Below, piece by piece: positions 10,678 through 21,231 of a stretch of 64,000 nucleotides of DNA (the stretch's first letter is position 1; each line of letters begins with the position of its first letter). This DNA comes from Girardinichthys multiradiatus (Eukaryota > Chordata > Actinopteri > Cyprinodontiformes > Goodeidae), in contig NC_061806.1 of assembly GCF_021462225.1 (NCBI RefSeq), positions 7,064,734 to 7,128,733 of the forward strand, written 5' to 3'. The position numbers and the translations under genes were made by a program. The notes under the pieces were generated by a model. That model saw nothing but the letters and a program-made list of their open reading frames with translations, was not told the origin of the DNA and did no database searches.

Positions 10678-12805
10678 GTAAGTAACTCTCATTTTTTAAG
10701 GTTTACTCTGGCAGTACCTTTTAATATAAAACTTTGCAATATGTATTGAAACTTAAAATGTCAATTTAAATTGAAAATACTTGGGGTATTCTAAAACATG
10801 TACTTATAACTTCACAGCACAATGATAAATGTGCACAAAAATGCCTTTTAATACCAAATGTTTATCTAAATAATGATTGTCATAAAAAAATAAATTACCC
10901 AACTCTTGATGAGATTGTTTCATGTTGCAGTTAATATTTTCCTTAGAGGGAAATGTTATCTTGGATAATAAATCAGTTTTTCACAGCCAAATATTCAAAC
11001 CTTAAATTAAACAACATCAAATTGTTCAGTTTGAGACTGGTAAATTGTTCATGTTAAGGAGTTAATGCAATCTAATATATTTACTAATTAAGTAAGATAC
11101 ATTTTACATTATAAATACTAAAACAATAAGCATAATGAACATTAAAAACTGTAGAAATCATCATTCATTTTAAAGACAGTAATTATTTATCTTTTATTTT
11201 CTATTTTTGTTCAAACATCTAATTATCATTGGCCACAGAAACGGTGACCAATCACTGAAATGCTTTTACAGGACATTTTTATGCTCCTGTCTAAGGATCT
11301 ATTTTGCAGCTGTACAGTAATTAAGAGACTGGTTTTCTTAAACACTAATGTACAGGGTTTATGTGTGCAACCTTTCAAATGCATTACGAAAACATATATA
11401 GGGGGTTAAACTGTTGATCAGTTGCAGTTCTTTGTCTTAGCTTTGAAAAATGTCGAACATCAAAGACTGGAGCAACAGTGAAGCCCTGGTTTTGTGCCAA
11501 TTTGCCCATCAGAAATTTAACCCATACTTTCACTTCCCTAATCTTCAGTTTCATCTATGAGAAAAAATTTCACTGCTAGAGCTCCTTTTTTAGAGTTGTT
11601 AAAAAAATGTATAAATAAGAGTATTGGGGTTAGGAGTTCAAGGCTGGCAGTGGTTACTTTTTTTCTGTAATACATACGTCGAGTTTTCTGAGGGATTTTT
11701 AGATAGTAGGCTCAAAATTATTCCTACCACTGGCAGATTTAGTTTCAAAGTATTATTTTAAGTATAACGACATGTTTCTTCTGACTAGAAGTAACATTAG
11801 CCCCTATTCCATTGGTTTTAGAAAGCCCCACGGTTTAGGACATGTTTCAATACAAATTTACCTGGATAATTTCACTTTCCCGAGGATTTACTTTCACGGG
11901 TAAAAGGTCCTGGTCTGGAGTGGATCTTTACAGATTTCCCCGAGATTGTAAATAGGGTGGAGTTGTGTGCAGCGAGGCATTGCACCAGCAGCTGCAATAA
12001 TGGTGGCGACGGTCAGTATACAAATTTATCGTTTTTATTTCATTAATTTGTCACAAAAGGTAGTTTTTAAGTGAGAAAGTAGACCTCAAAACATCTTCAA
12101 TGTTTTTTAAAGTTTCTGGAGCAGTGGAACTCCGCTTACATGCTGGTCTAGCTGCTAAGGTAAGCTAACGGAGAGGTTGGACTGGGACTTTCCCACTGCT
12201 GCCTGAACGCAGCCCGGCATTCTGGGACTTCCCGTTATCTGTTATCTGTCTGTGACGACTGAAAGTGAACATCAAGCCTTTAGCAGGTATTTGGTAAATA
12301 ACTGCAAGTAAAGGGAATATAAAATATAATATTATTCACCAAAAAATGTTGACACTTTAAGGGAATTAATTATAAACTGTTTTGTCACGGTTCTGTAGGA
12401 AAAATATTTTAATGCACTACTGATAATCAAAAAGAGCACTTTAAATTTTCATTGTACATAAAATATATACATTTTAAGATTGTCTTTTCATGTACACCTA
12501 ACTTGGTTGAGTATGAACTCTTTATTACCTTTATCATGCGTTTGCCTGATGATAACAAAAGAAAAAAAGTGTGTCAATCAGTGTTTACTAGTTATTGCTG
12601 TTGTAACACAACAACTGCAGGTTGGTTAAAAAAATAAATGTAAAATGATTTGGGTTGTTCTTGTTTATGGATCCAGTGCAACTTAAGAAAAAATTGAAGG
12701 AATTATTCAGCTGTATAACTCTAAAGATGCTCATAATCTGATGTCATTTATCAGTTCAAACCAAAACAAATCTATTAGTCAAGAGTATTTTAAAAAGGGT
12801 AATGT
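10678..12805. other. stx12 intron, mostly featureless, with a GC-richer island
   Basis: AT-rich intron DNA. About 11870-12270 is richer in G+C and CpG than its surroundings. It contains an ATG in the context AATAATGGTGGCGACGG (11998) and, at about 12111-12160, a short open segment followed by the donor-like AAG/GTAAGC. I could not join these into a convincing gene. Confidence 0.35.
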
Positions 12806-14786
12806 ATGGAGACCCGTTTCATTCAAAATGAAATAAATAAATAAATACTGCTACTAATAAATTATTAATAAATATTCCATGAAATAAAACAAAATAATTA
12901 TGGTAAAAGACATTTTTATCTTATTTTATTTAATTCATTTCAAGATTTATTTAATTTACTTAAACATTTATTTATTTCATAATGCAGTTTTATTTTGTGA
13001 CACTTTTATTTTATAAAGCTACGTTACGCATTTCAGTGAGTTATTTTTTAACCCCGTTTTTCATTTTAAGCTCTTATTTCATGTTGTTATATGCAAAAGA
13101 GAGGGCGGAGTTTTATCTGTGGGGCGGCGCTGGGACAGCAGGGCCGAGCTCAATTTGTGGCTGAGGCCAGCAGAAGCATGCCGCAGGGAGCCAGGGGATT
13201 CCACGAGGATGCCAGAAGGTGCCAGACCGACCGTAAAAGCCTGCCACGGCGGTTGCCGCTGTTTTCGTGGAAGCTGTTTGTGCAATAAGTCTTTGTCATC
13301 CTTTCAGTACGTCATGCACACACATTACGCTATTTATTTTCCAATCTCAAGTAAATAATAAAATACAGCCACCTTATGGTATTGGTCTAAAGCTGTTTAT
13401 TAAAAAACCAATAATGACATCATCACTTGAAAGTAATTACTGCCTAACAGGCAACAGTAACAATTACGACATCCCGTTTGCTGATAAACAGCATTGGCTT
13501 ACACAAAAACAGCGGCAGCCACCATGGGAGCATGTTAAAGGCTTTTTACAGCTGGTCTGGCACCTTCTGGCATCCTCTGGCACCCTCGTGGCACCCTTGT
13601 GGCCAGGAACTTCCACAGAGTGCCAGCGTGTTTTTAAGCATTTATTTATAATTTTCTGTGAGTGACAATTCAGAATAGCTGCTCATGCTCTATAATAAAC
13701 CGACTGTAAATGGTAAATGGACTGAACTTATATAGCGTTTTCCAGTCATACAGACCGCTCAAAGCGCTTTACACTAGAGCCACATTCACCCAATTGCACT
13801 CACTAACGCTCACACATTCATACACCGATACGCAGATCGGTAGGCAACTTGAGGTTAAGTGCCTTGCCCAGGGGCACATCGACCTATGGCATGAGGAAGC
13901 TGGAATCGAACCTACAACCTTCTGATTGCAAGACGACTACTCTTCCTACTGAGCCACAGACTGTTTGTGCAATAAGTCTTCATCATCCTTTCAGCATGTC
14001 ATACATACACATAGTGCTATTTATTTTCTATCTCAAGTAAATACAGCCACCTTATGTTATGGGTCTAATGCTGTTTATTAAATAAAAACCAATAAAGACA
14101 TCATCATTTAAAAGTAACAGGCTATAACAATAATGACATCCCGTTTGCCAATAATCAGCATTGGTTTCCACAAAACCAGCCACCTTGGCATCACTTCCAG
14201 TGGCAGCTCCACAGACAATACTAACTATAATGGCAACCCATTTGCCAATTAAACAGCATTACCTTCACAAAAACAGCAGTAACCGCCATGGCACCCTCCG
14301 GCATGCTGTGGCACTGGCGGCAGCAGCTCCGGCATGCTGTGGGGCGGCCCTGCTGCCAATTCTCCCTGCCACTGCACAAATTGAGCTCGGCCCTGCTGTC
14401 CCAGCGCCGCCCAACAGATAAAAGTTCGCCGCCTCATTTGAATATAAGAACATGAAATAAAAAGACCTTAAAATGAAAAACGGGGTTAAAACATAAGTCA
14501 CTGAAATACGTAAAGTAGCTTTATAAAATAAAAATGTCACAAAATAAGAACCTGAAATAAATGAATTAATAAATAAATCTTTAAGTACATTAAATAAATC
14601 TTTAAGTAAATTAAATAAATATTGAAATGAATTAAATAAAATAAGCTAAAAATCTCTTTTAACATAATTATTTTGTTTAATTTTATGGGGATATGTATTT
14701 ATTTCATGGAATATTCAATAATAATTTATCAATAGCAGTATTTATTTATTTAATTTTGAATGAAACGGCTCTCCATTGTAATGGAG
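12806..14786. mobile_element. Foldback element with long terminal inverted repeats, SINE-interrupted
   Basis: The left arm (about 12806-13275) and right arm (about 14265-14786) are inverted copies. Examples are GAGACCCGTTTCATTCAAAA on the left against GAATGAAACGGCTCTCC on the right, and the shared GC-rich core with GGCGCTGGGACAGCAGGG near 13127 and its complement near 14396. The interior has direct repeats: the block at 13276-13510 returns at 13963-14180, and a motif around ATGACATCCCGTTTGC occurs three times. No transposase is encoded. The family is unrecognised; target duplications could not be set because the ends are diverged. Confidence 0.72.
13706..13962 (-). mobile_element. tRNA-derived SINE
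   Basis: Begins GTAAATGGTAAATGGACTG and ends in a tRNA-like segment. In minus sense the latter reads GTGGCTCAGTAGG (A-box-like), then CTTGCAATCAGAAGG and GGTTCGATTCC (B box). This matches a pol III promoter derived from a tRNA, so the SINE is transcribed from the minus strand. It is inserted inside the foldback element. A degraded relative lies at 24725-24850. Confidence 0.75.
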
Positions 14787-14995
14787 TATAGCCATCTGCT
14801 GGACAGAAGGTGTAGTGCAGTTTTCGTCATAACTTACCCAGATGTCATTAGGCTGACTTAAATAAATGGTCCATGGGCTTTCTGAAGAATGGTAACAAAA
14901 CATATTGGTGGATATACGCAAAACGCTACTCAGCAATTATCAGAGGGGTTTTATGGCTGTAATTCCAAAAAAATGTAATTCATGATTTTGTTCTA

Positions 14996-16606
14996 CAGGT
15001 CCTTCTCAAAATATTAGCATATTGTGATAAAGTTCATTATTTTCCATAATGTTATGATGAAAATTTAACATTCATATATTTTAGATTCATTGCACACTAA
15101 CTGAAATATTTCAGGTCTTTTATTGTCTTAATACGGATGATTGTGGCATACAGCTCATGAAAACCCAAAATTCCTATCTCACAAAATTAGCATATTTCAT
15201 CCGACCAATAAAAGAAAAGTGTTTTTAATACAAAAAAACGTCAATCTTCAAATAATCATGTACAGTTATGCACTCAATACTTGGTCGGGAATCCTTTTGC
15301 AGAAATGACTGCTTCAATGCGGCGTGGCATGGAGGCAATCAGCCTGTGGCACTGCTGAGGTCTTATGGAGGCCCAGGATGCTTCGATAGCGGCCTGTAGC
15401 TCATCCAGAGTGTTGAGTCTTGAGTTTCTCAACGTTCTCTTCACAATATCCCACAGATTCTCTATGGGGTTCAGGTCAGGAGAGTTGGCAGGCCAATTGA
15501 GCACAGTGATACCATGGTCAGTAAACCATTTACCAGTGGTTTTGGCACTGTGAGCAGGTGCCAGGTCGTGCTGAAAAATGAAATCTTCATCTCCATAAAG
15601 CTTTTCAGCAGATGGAAGCATGAAGTGCTCCAAAATCTCCTGATAGCTAGCTGCATTGACCCTGCCCTTGATAAAACACAGTGGACCAACACCAGCAGCT
15701 GACACGGCACCCCAGACCATCACTAACTGTGGGTACTTGACACTGGACTTCTGGCATTTTGGCATTTCCTTCTCCCCAGTCTTCTTCCAGACTCTGGCAC
15801 CTTGATTTCCGAATTACATGCAGAATTTGCTTTCATCCGAAAAAAGTACTTTGGACCACTGAGCAACAGTCCAGTGCTGCTTCTCTGTAGCCCAGGTCAG
15901 GCACTTCTGCTGCTGTTTCTGGTTCAAAAGTGGCTTGACCTGGGGAATGCGGCACCTGTAGCCCATTTCCTGCACACACCTGTGCACGGCGGCTCTGGAT
16001 GTTTCTACTCCAGACTCAGTCCACTGCTTCCGCAGGTCCCCCAAGGTCTGGAATCGGCCCTTCTCCACAATCTTCCTCAGGGTCCGGTCACCTCTTCTTG
16101 TTGTGCAGCGTTTTCTGCCACACTTTTTCCTTCCCACAGACTTCCCACTGAGGTGCCTTGATACAGCACTCTGGGAACAGCCTATTCGTTCAGAAATTTC
16201 TTTCTGTGTCTTACCCTCTTGCTTGAGGGTGCCAATAGTGGCCTTCTGGACAGCAGTCAGGTCGGCAGTCTTACCCATGATTGGGGTTTTGAGTGATGAA
16301 CCAGGCTGGGAGTTTTAAAGGCCTCAGGAATCTTTTGCAGGTGTTTAGAGTTAACTCGTTGATTCAGATGATTAGGTTCATAGCTCGTTTAGAGACCCTT
16401 TTAATGATATGCTAATTTTGTGAGATAGGAATTTTGGGTTTTCATGAGCTGTATGCCAAAATCATCCGTATTAAGACAATAAAAGACCTGAAATATTTCA
16501 GTTGGTGTGCAATGAATCTAAAATATATGAATGTTAAATTTTCATCATGACATTATGGAAAATAATGAACTTTATCACAATATGCTAATATTTTGAGAAG
16601 GACCTG
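14996..16606 (-). mobile_element. Full-length Tc1 transposon (family Tc1-E, copy 1)
   Basis: 1611 bp, flanked by TA at 14994-14995 and 16607-16608. The termini CAGGTCCTTCTCAAAATATT and its complement form inverted repeats of more than 150 bp. The transposase lies on the minus strand between them. A second copy of the family, in the opposite orientation, is at 21232-22763. Confidence 0.93.
15274..16278 (-). pseudogene. Tc1 transposase with one nonsense codon
   Basis: The start codon at 16278 opens MGKTADLTAVQKATI. The N-terminal half has two helix-turn-helix domains joined by a basic GRKR-type linker (GRKKCGRKRC), which bind the terminal repeats. The DDE catalytic core follows: Asp in LFSDESKF, Asp in FQHDLAPAH and Glu in NPIENLW, spaced as in DD34E Tc1 enzymes. 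The frame is open from 16278 to a stop at 15814-15816 and is then open in the same frame to 15274. The stop stands where the sister copy (21232-22763) has a serine codon. This is the least damaged transposase in the window, but it is probably inactive as it stands. Confidence 0.9.
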
Positions 16607-16688
16607 TATAAAAAACATGCTTCCTTCAAAAGATTAGGAAACTTAATTTCAGTCATTATTTCAGCTGTAGATATTCTGTGTTTTAAAG

Positions 16689-16794
16689 CCAAGAGGACCT
16701 TGGTCCTATTGGCACCCAGATAGAAGAAATGGCTATTACAGAGGAGGATCTGGAGCTTATCAAGGAGAGAGAAACCAACATCAGACAGCTTGAG
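16689..16794 (+). CDS. stx12: stx12 exon C: start of the SNARE motif
   Basis: Exon of 106 nt after the acceptor TTTTAAAG and before the donor GTGAGT. It completes the split codon (AA + C, giving Asn) and reads QEDLGPIGTQ, then MAITEEDLELIKERET and NIRQLE. The last part is the N-terminal heptads of the Qa-SNARE coiled coil. Two bases carried from exon B plus 106 nt make exactly 36 codons, which supports both splice sites. The acceptor's pyrimidine tract is weak. A full-length Tc1 transposon ends only about 80 bp upstream (16606), so the branch point and tract must lie in the short remaining interval or inside the Tc1 terminal repeat. Confidence 0.93.
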
Positions 16795-16954
16795 GTGAGT
16801 ACTTGCTTGCTCTGTTGTTTGGGATATAATATATATCAGAACCTAAAGACCTACAGAATATGACCATGGCTTTCAAACTTGGCTGAAGTCTGCCGTCTTG
16901 ACCATGAACTGTTTACAACTTCCATACGTTAGCCTTTGCTTCGCTGTTTTTCAG

Positions 16955-17027
16955 TCTGATATCATGGATGTAAACCAGATCTTTAAGGACCTGGCAGTTA
17001 TGATTCATGACCAGGGAGAGATGATTG
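16955..17027 (+). CDS. stx12: stx12 exon D: SNARE core with the zero-layer glutamine
   Basis: Exon of 73 nt following a strong acceptor (GCTGTTTTTCAG) and followed by the donor GTAAGT; phase 0 in, phase 1 out. It reads SDIMDVNQIFKDLAVMIHD then QGEMI. The glutamine codon at 17012-17014, in the QGEMID context, corresponds to the ionic zero-layer glutamine that defines Q-SNAREs. This is the centre of the four-helix SNARE bundle. No substitution is seen at conserved core positions, so the gene looks functional. Confidence 0.94.
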
Positions 17028-17489
17028 GTAAGTAGCACATGCAGCCATGTTGTTAGTCTTCCTCTTTCCTCTAACTCCTTGAACTTATGTTGAAGTCGCC
17101 AATAGCATGTCCACCTCTAAAATAAAACACAACTCTTTAAATTAGTTATGCTGATTTGCTATCAGAAAATGGTTGTTTTGATCTTACCTGCCTACTAAAT
17201 TCCATATGAAGCTGAAAAATAAAAAATGTTTTAATTGTAATTTTTAAATGAGCACTTAAGAAAGTCATGAAATTGATAATGATATATGTTTTTTATATGG
17301 TTTCATTATTTTTTGAGCATGGTAAGTATTGTTTTACAGAGACAGTTTAAGATGATATAGAAAATAGTTTTAACAGTTTGATTTTGAAAAATATTTTAAT
17401 ATATATTGTTGTAATGTAATTCTGTATCTATCAATATATCTATATAATTTATTCTACATATGATGTTCATATCATGCTTTTGTTCAATT

Positions 17490-18440
17490 TAGTTCAATTC
17501 AGTTTTATTCATACAGTGCTAATTCACAACAAGTCGTCTCAAGGCACTTTACAAAGTCAATTCAGTTTAATCATACAGATTTCAACTTGAGTACATACAT
17601 TCCAATTAATCGTGACCATCAAACAGTGCAGTCAGATTCAGTTCATTTTTCAAATTGGTTAAAAGGTTGTCTATCTAAGGAAACACAGCAGATTACATTG
17701 AGTCAGTGACTTGCAGTTTTCACTCCTAATGGATGAGCATGTAGCGACAGTGGCTTGCAGTGATTTTGCAGTAATCCCTCATACTGAGCATGCATGTAGC
17801 GACAGTGGAGAGGAAAACTCCCTTTTAACAGAAAGAAACCTCCACCAGAACCAGGCTCAGTGTGAGCGGCCATCTGCCACGAACGACTGGGGGTTTGAGA
17901 GAACAGAGCAGAGACAAAAAAAAGAACACAGACGCACCGATCCAGTAGTACTTTCTGTATGAAAGAAAAGTGAAACATTAATGGTTATAGCTCCTTTCAT
18001 GGCTTCATCTAGGAGGAAAAGACAGCTAAGCAGATGAACTCTGAGCCAGTTTTCAAATCTAGAGGATGAAAGAGAGCACATACAGTTAGTCACAATAGAA
18101 TCTCAGCCAGTAGCTATGTCTAGGAGAGATAGGGTGAAATACTGAAAGACAGGGAAAAGTGTATCATCTGTAAAAGGTGAGCATTAAGTTGATGGCAGCA
18201 GCAGCAGCTTGGCCAATGTCCCCCTCCAGGAAGTGCCCCAGCTAAACATGGAGCCAGGTCAGATGTAGCTTCTAAAACAAAAACAAAAAAACTGAGAGAG
18301 GACATAGAGTTTAAACCTGAAATAACAGCAAAAAAAAAACAAAAACGCAAAATTGGAGAGTAGTATGTGAATAAAAGTGAAAGTGGTCATTATGTCCTCC
18401 AGCAGTCTAAGCCTATTAAAATGAATGTTAAAATGAATTG
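17490..18440 (-). mobile_element. L2-like LINE 3' end
   Basis: Non-coding repeat with the block GAGAGGAAAACTCCC, AACCAGGCTCAGTGTGAGC and GGTCATTATGTCCTCCAGCAG. The same blocks occur in the same order at about 45855-46440, next to an L2-like reverse transcriptase. The low-coordinate end has an AATTCAGTTTTATTCATACAG tail. It is a 5'-truncated copy on the minus strand inside an stx12 intron, so only the 3' untranslated part remains. Confidence 0.65.
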
Positions 18441-18539
18441 CTGTGTTCAGAGAATAAATGACTCTCAAGATCTTTTATTTTCATCAGAAATTTAACCTGT
18501 TTCTCATGTGATCACTTTCATGTGCATTTTGGCTTGCAG

Positions 18540-18622
18540 ACAGTATTGAGGCTAATGTGGAAAACGCTGAGGTTCACGTAGAACGGGGAACAGAACAGGT
18601 CCAGAGAGCCGCGTACTACCAG
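18540..18622 (+). CDS. stx12: stx12 exon E: C-terminal half of the SNARE motif
   Basis: Exon of 83 nt between the acceptor TTGGCTTGCAG and the donor GTGAGCC. With one base from exon D it encodes 28 residues: DSIEANVENAEVHVERG then TEQVQRAAYYQ. This is the C-terminal part of the coiled coil, just before the membrane anchor. The preceding intron (17028-18539) contains a minus-strand LINE 3' end at about 17490-18440. The following intron is only 85 bp. Confidence 0.94.
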
Positions 18623-18707
18623 GTGAGCCACTTTTTGCCTTTCTTCTTGCCACTCTTCAGTAAAGTCCTTACCAATAATCCCCCTGTCCCTCTTTTCTTT
18701 GTCATAG

Positions 18708-18800
18708 CAAAAATCCAGGAAGAAGATGTGTACTCTTGCCATAGTTTGTGCCATTGTAATCGTCATACTTGCCATTATTATCTGGTGGGCCTCCAAATGA
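18708..18800 (+). CDS. stx12: stx12 exon F: transmembrane anchor and stop
   Basis: Last coding exon, after a pyrimidine-rich acceptor ending GTCATAG. It begins in frame with QKSRKKMCT, a basic juxtamembrane stretch. It continues with about 20 hydrophobic residues rich in Ile, Val and Ala (LAIVCAIVIVILAIIIWW) and ends ASK followed by TGA at 18798-18800. This is the tail-anchor of a single-pass SNARE, inserted with its N-terminus in the cytosol. The cysteine next to the basic patch could be palmitoylated, as in other syntaxins; that is inference. Exons A-F together encode about 179 residues, roughly the C-terminal two thirds of the usual 270-280. Confidence 0.94.
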   Translation, partial: QKSRKKMCTLAIVCAIVIVILAIIIWWASK

Positions 18801-19470
18801 GCTGATTTCATCCAACCACTGTTTCAGTACTCTATTTTACCTTGCAAGACCCCTTTCACCCTGACCAGAACCTGAACAGCAAAAGTTGTTTATAGTTAAA
18901 AGATCTCCAAAGTTCATCAATATAAGGGGCTCGACAATTTGAAAATGTAGTCATCTTGAATCATTAAGTATATTGATTTGTAAATGAAGAAGCAACTTCA
19001 ACTTTGTAGCGGAGGCTGTGGAGGACTGGAGTAATGCTTGGGATCAAACTGCTATATGAAGTTAATTTTCCTTAATTTTCCTTACTTTACTGCACTAACA
19101 GTAGCTGTCACTGTGCTTCAAATGTACAAATATAAGGAACACCTTAGTATTGGCAGAGTGCCAAGATTTTCTTTTAATATTTATGTGTATTGTTTATTTG
19201 TTGTTTTGTTTTTCTGTAAGTTGATGTTGCATCTTCTGATGTAGACATAAACAGCTGCTCCTCCTGCTGTGAATCATTTAACGCAACAGTTGCGCAGTAG
19301 TATGGTTGTGAGGTGGTAGTACATGTTGGAAATGCTAAACACATTCTTAACATGAATATTCAGTTCAGCACATGAAGGTTGATGTAAAACTATATATATA
19401 TAAAATGTTTGAAGTTGATTTCTATGACTCCTGAAACAATGCATAATAAATATCTTAAGCACTAGTGGGA
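18801..19470 (+). other. stx12: stx12 3'UTR with polyadenylation signal
   Basis: The sequence after the stop codon has no coding potential and is AT-rich. A canonical AATAAA lies at 19445-19450, followed by a GT/T-rich stretch (GGGATTTTTTGGTTTCATC), which fits a cleavage site near 19465-19475. The 3'UTR would be about 660 nt. A solo LTR starts only about 90 bp downstream (19561). Confidence 0.7.
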
Positions 19471-19560
19471 TTTTTTGGTTTCATCTTTTTTCAAACTTTG
19501 AAGTAGTAACCCTATTTTGTGTACAAATGAATCATTTCTGGTATTTACTATAAAGATACG

Positions 19561-21043
19561 TGTTGGTGGTTATGATTTTTGATTGATTAATCTTGATCGA
19601 TAATTATAATTAAAAATCATAATTTGACAAAATCAATTTCTTAACCAAAATCCTCATTTATGAATTGAGACCAGAGATGTTTCTGGTGTTGTAATTGTGG
19701 CTCAACGCCTTTGACAATTACAACCGTTAAATACTCCGTAATAATTAATAACTATTGCCGGAGATGTCACTGTTTACTCGACGGTTTCTGCCGAAACGTG
19801 TGGAACTTTACCTTATCTTGACTGACAAATCATTTTCGCACACAATGAACACAAAACGCTCTCTCTTTATCTATGTGGATATTGATTAATCTTCACCTAC
19901 TCAACATGCAAAATTCTACATAACAAGGGTAACACATCTAACTAAGCAAAAATAAAGAAAATAGCAGTGGGGGTGTATTGAATCAACCAGCGGTTATGGC
20001 AAAAATTGAGAATATGACGAAGAGGTGTGGTGGTGAATGGAGAGTGGGGGGGGGCGCAACTCCAACTGTAACTCAGTTATTCTGAGTCATAAAACTTCCC
20101 CCAACTCCTGAGCAGACAAAGGGTTATAAAGCTTTTGGCGGCAAGCTAGCGAGCAGTGATATTGGAGACAAAGGAAAATGGAGAATTTTAACATGAGGTT
20201 ATTTTAACAGTCCAGTCTTACAACGCACCTGCGTTGACTCTCATGTGGTAAAACACGCACAGAGCGCAGCGGCTTCAGACATCAACACATCAAAGTTCCA
20301 ATAAGCAAGGTTACATGCACATATCGTTCAGAACACATGAGATCCTAACTAGCGATTCTGATCGCTCTACAACCTCTGACCCTGCCCAGGTCTTCTAATA
20401 AAGAAATAAAAGATTAAAATAAAAGATGGGTTTTACTTGGTGAAGCTCCTTCTGGGGCAGCGAGTGAGAGGGAAAGAGGGAGGGGGGGGGGGGGGGGGGG
20501 GGGGGTTTGAAGTGTTGTTGCGTGTCTGCAGTTAAACCAAGGAAGCGGTCAGTCCCGTCCTTTGGCCTTCTTGACGAGAAGGAAAAATCTGACCATCAGC
20601 AGTCGACTAGGGATGAAACACGGTGGCGGTTGGTTTCCTCGAACTCCGTGTTTTTAGTTACGTGTTAAACCCACGTCTTCGATCGGCAAAGTGAAATTTC
20701 TGGCCTTCCTAGTCCAGAAACCTCAGTTATGAATTGTTCGTTGGCCAACGAGAGAGAATAAATGAAGACTCCACATTGGACCTCTTCTTCTCCAGAGGAT
20801 GCTTCAGTTGTGTGATAACCGTGTCAAGGTTTCCAGCTGAAGGCGGGGTTTTCAAAACGGAGCCTTCCTATATAGCGTCCTGTGACGTCAGACTTGGGAC
20901 GCCCAGTCATATCAGTTGCAATGCTCGATGGGATATGTAGGAGCGGGCTGTCCTGGATACAAAATGGCCGATGCCATTGGAGAGGAACAGTGACGTCCAA
21001 CAACGTGCAGATAGTCCAATACTCAGCAACAAGTGGTCCAACA
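19561..21043 (-). mobile_element. Solo LTR, family LTR-1 (copy 1)
   Basis: 1483 bp, starting TGTTGGTGGTTATG and ending GGTCCAACA, with a 4-bp direct duplication TACG at 19557-19560 and 21044-21047. No primer site or internal retroviral sequence adjoins it, so it is a solo LTR left by recombination between two LTRs. In the minus sense it has a promoter: TGACGTCA (20883-20890), then a TATATAG box (20868-20874). A poly-G run lies at about 20482-20505. The same family occurs at 59336-60761. Confidence 0.87.
20868..20890 (-). promoter_or_regulatory. LTR-1 promoter: CRE plus TATA box
   Basis: In minus sense the perfect palindromic cAMP-response element TGACGTCA is followed about 8 bases later by CTATATAGG. 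The same arrangement is kept at 60585-60607 in the second copy. CREB/ATF-family factors bind this motif; activity here is inference. Confidence 0.65.
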
Positions 21044-21231
21044 TACGTCTTGGTGAAAGTCAAACATAAGTAAGTCGAGGGTTAAGCTCAATATCCTTGA
21101 TCCCATTTTATAATACTTTTTTATTTTCTCATATCACTGATTATGTGAGAGGTGGTGCTCTTACAAATCCATTCTCTTCTTTTTCTGGATACCTAAGGTG
21201 ATCCAAAGGAAATGTTCAGTATAAGTTTGTA

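Noticed and set aside
13880..13962. tRNA gene candidate on the minus strand
   Set aside because: The A and B box belong to the head of a SINE; the cloverleaf is not complete.
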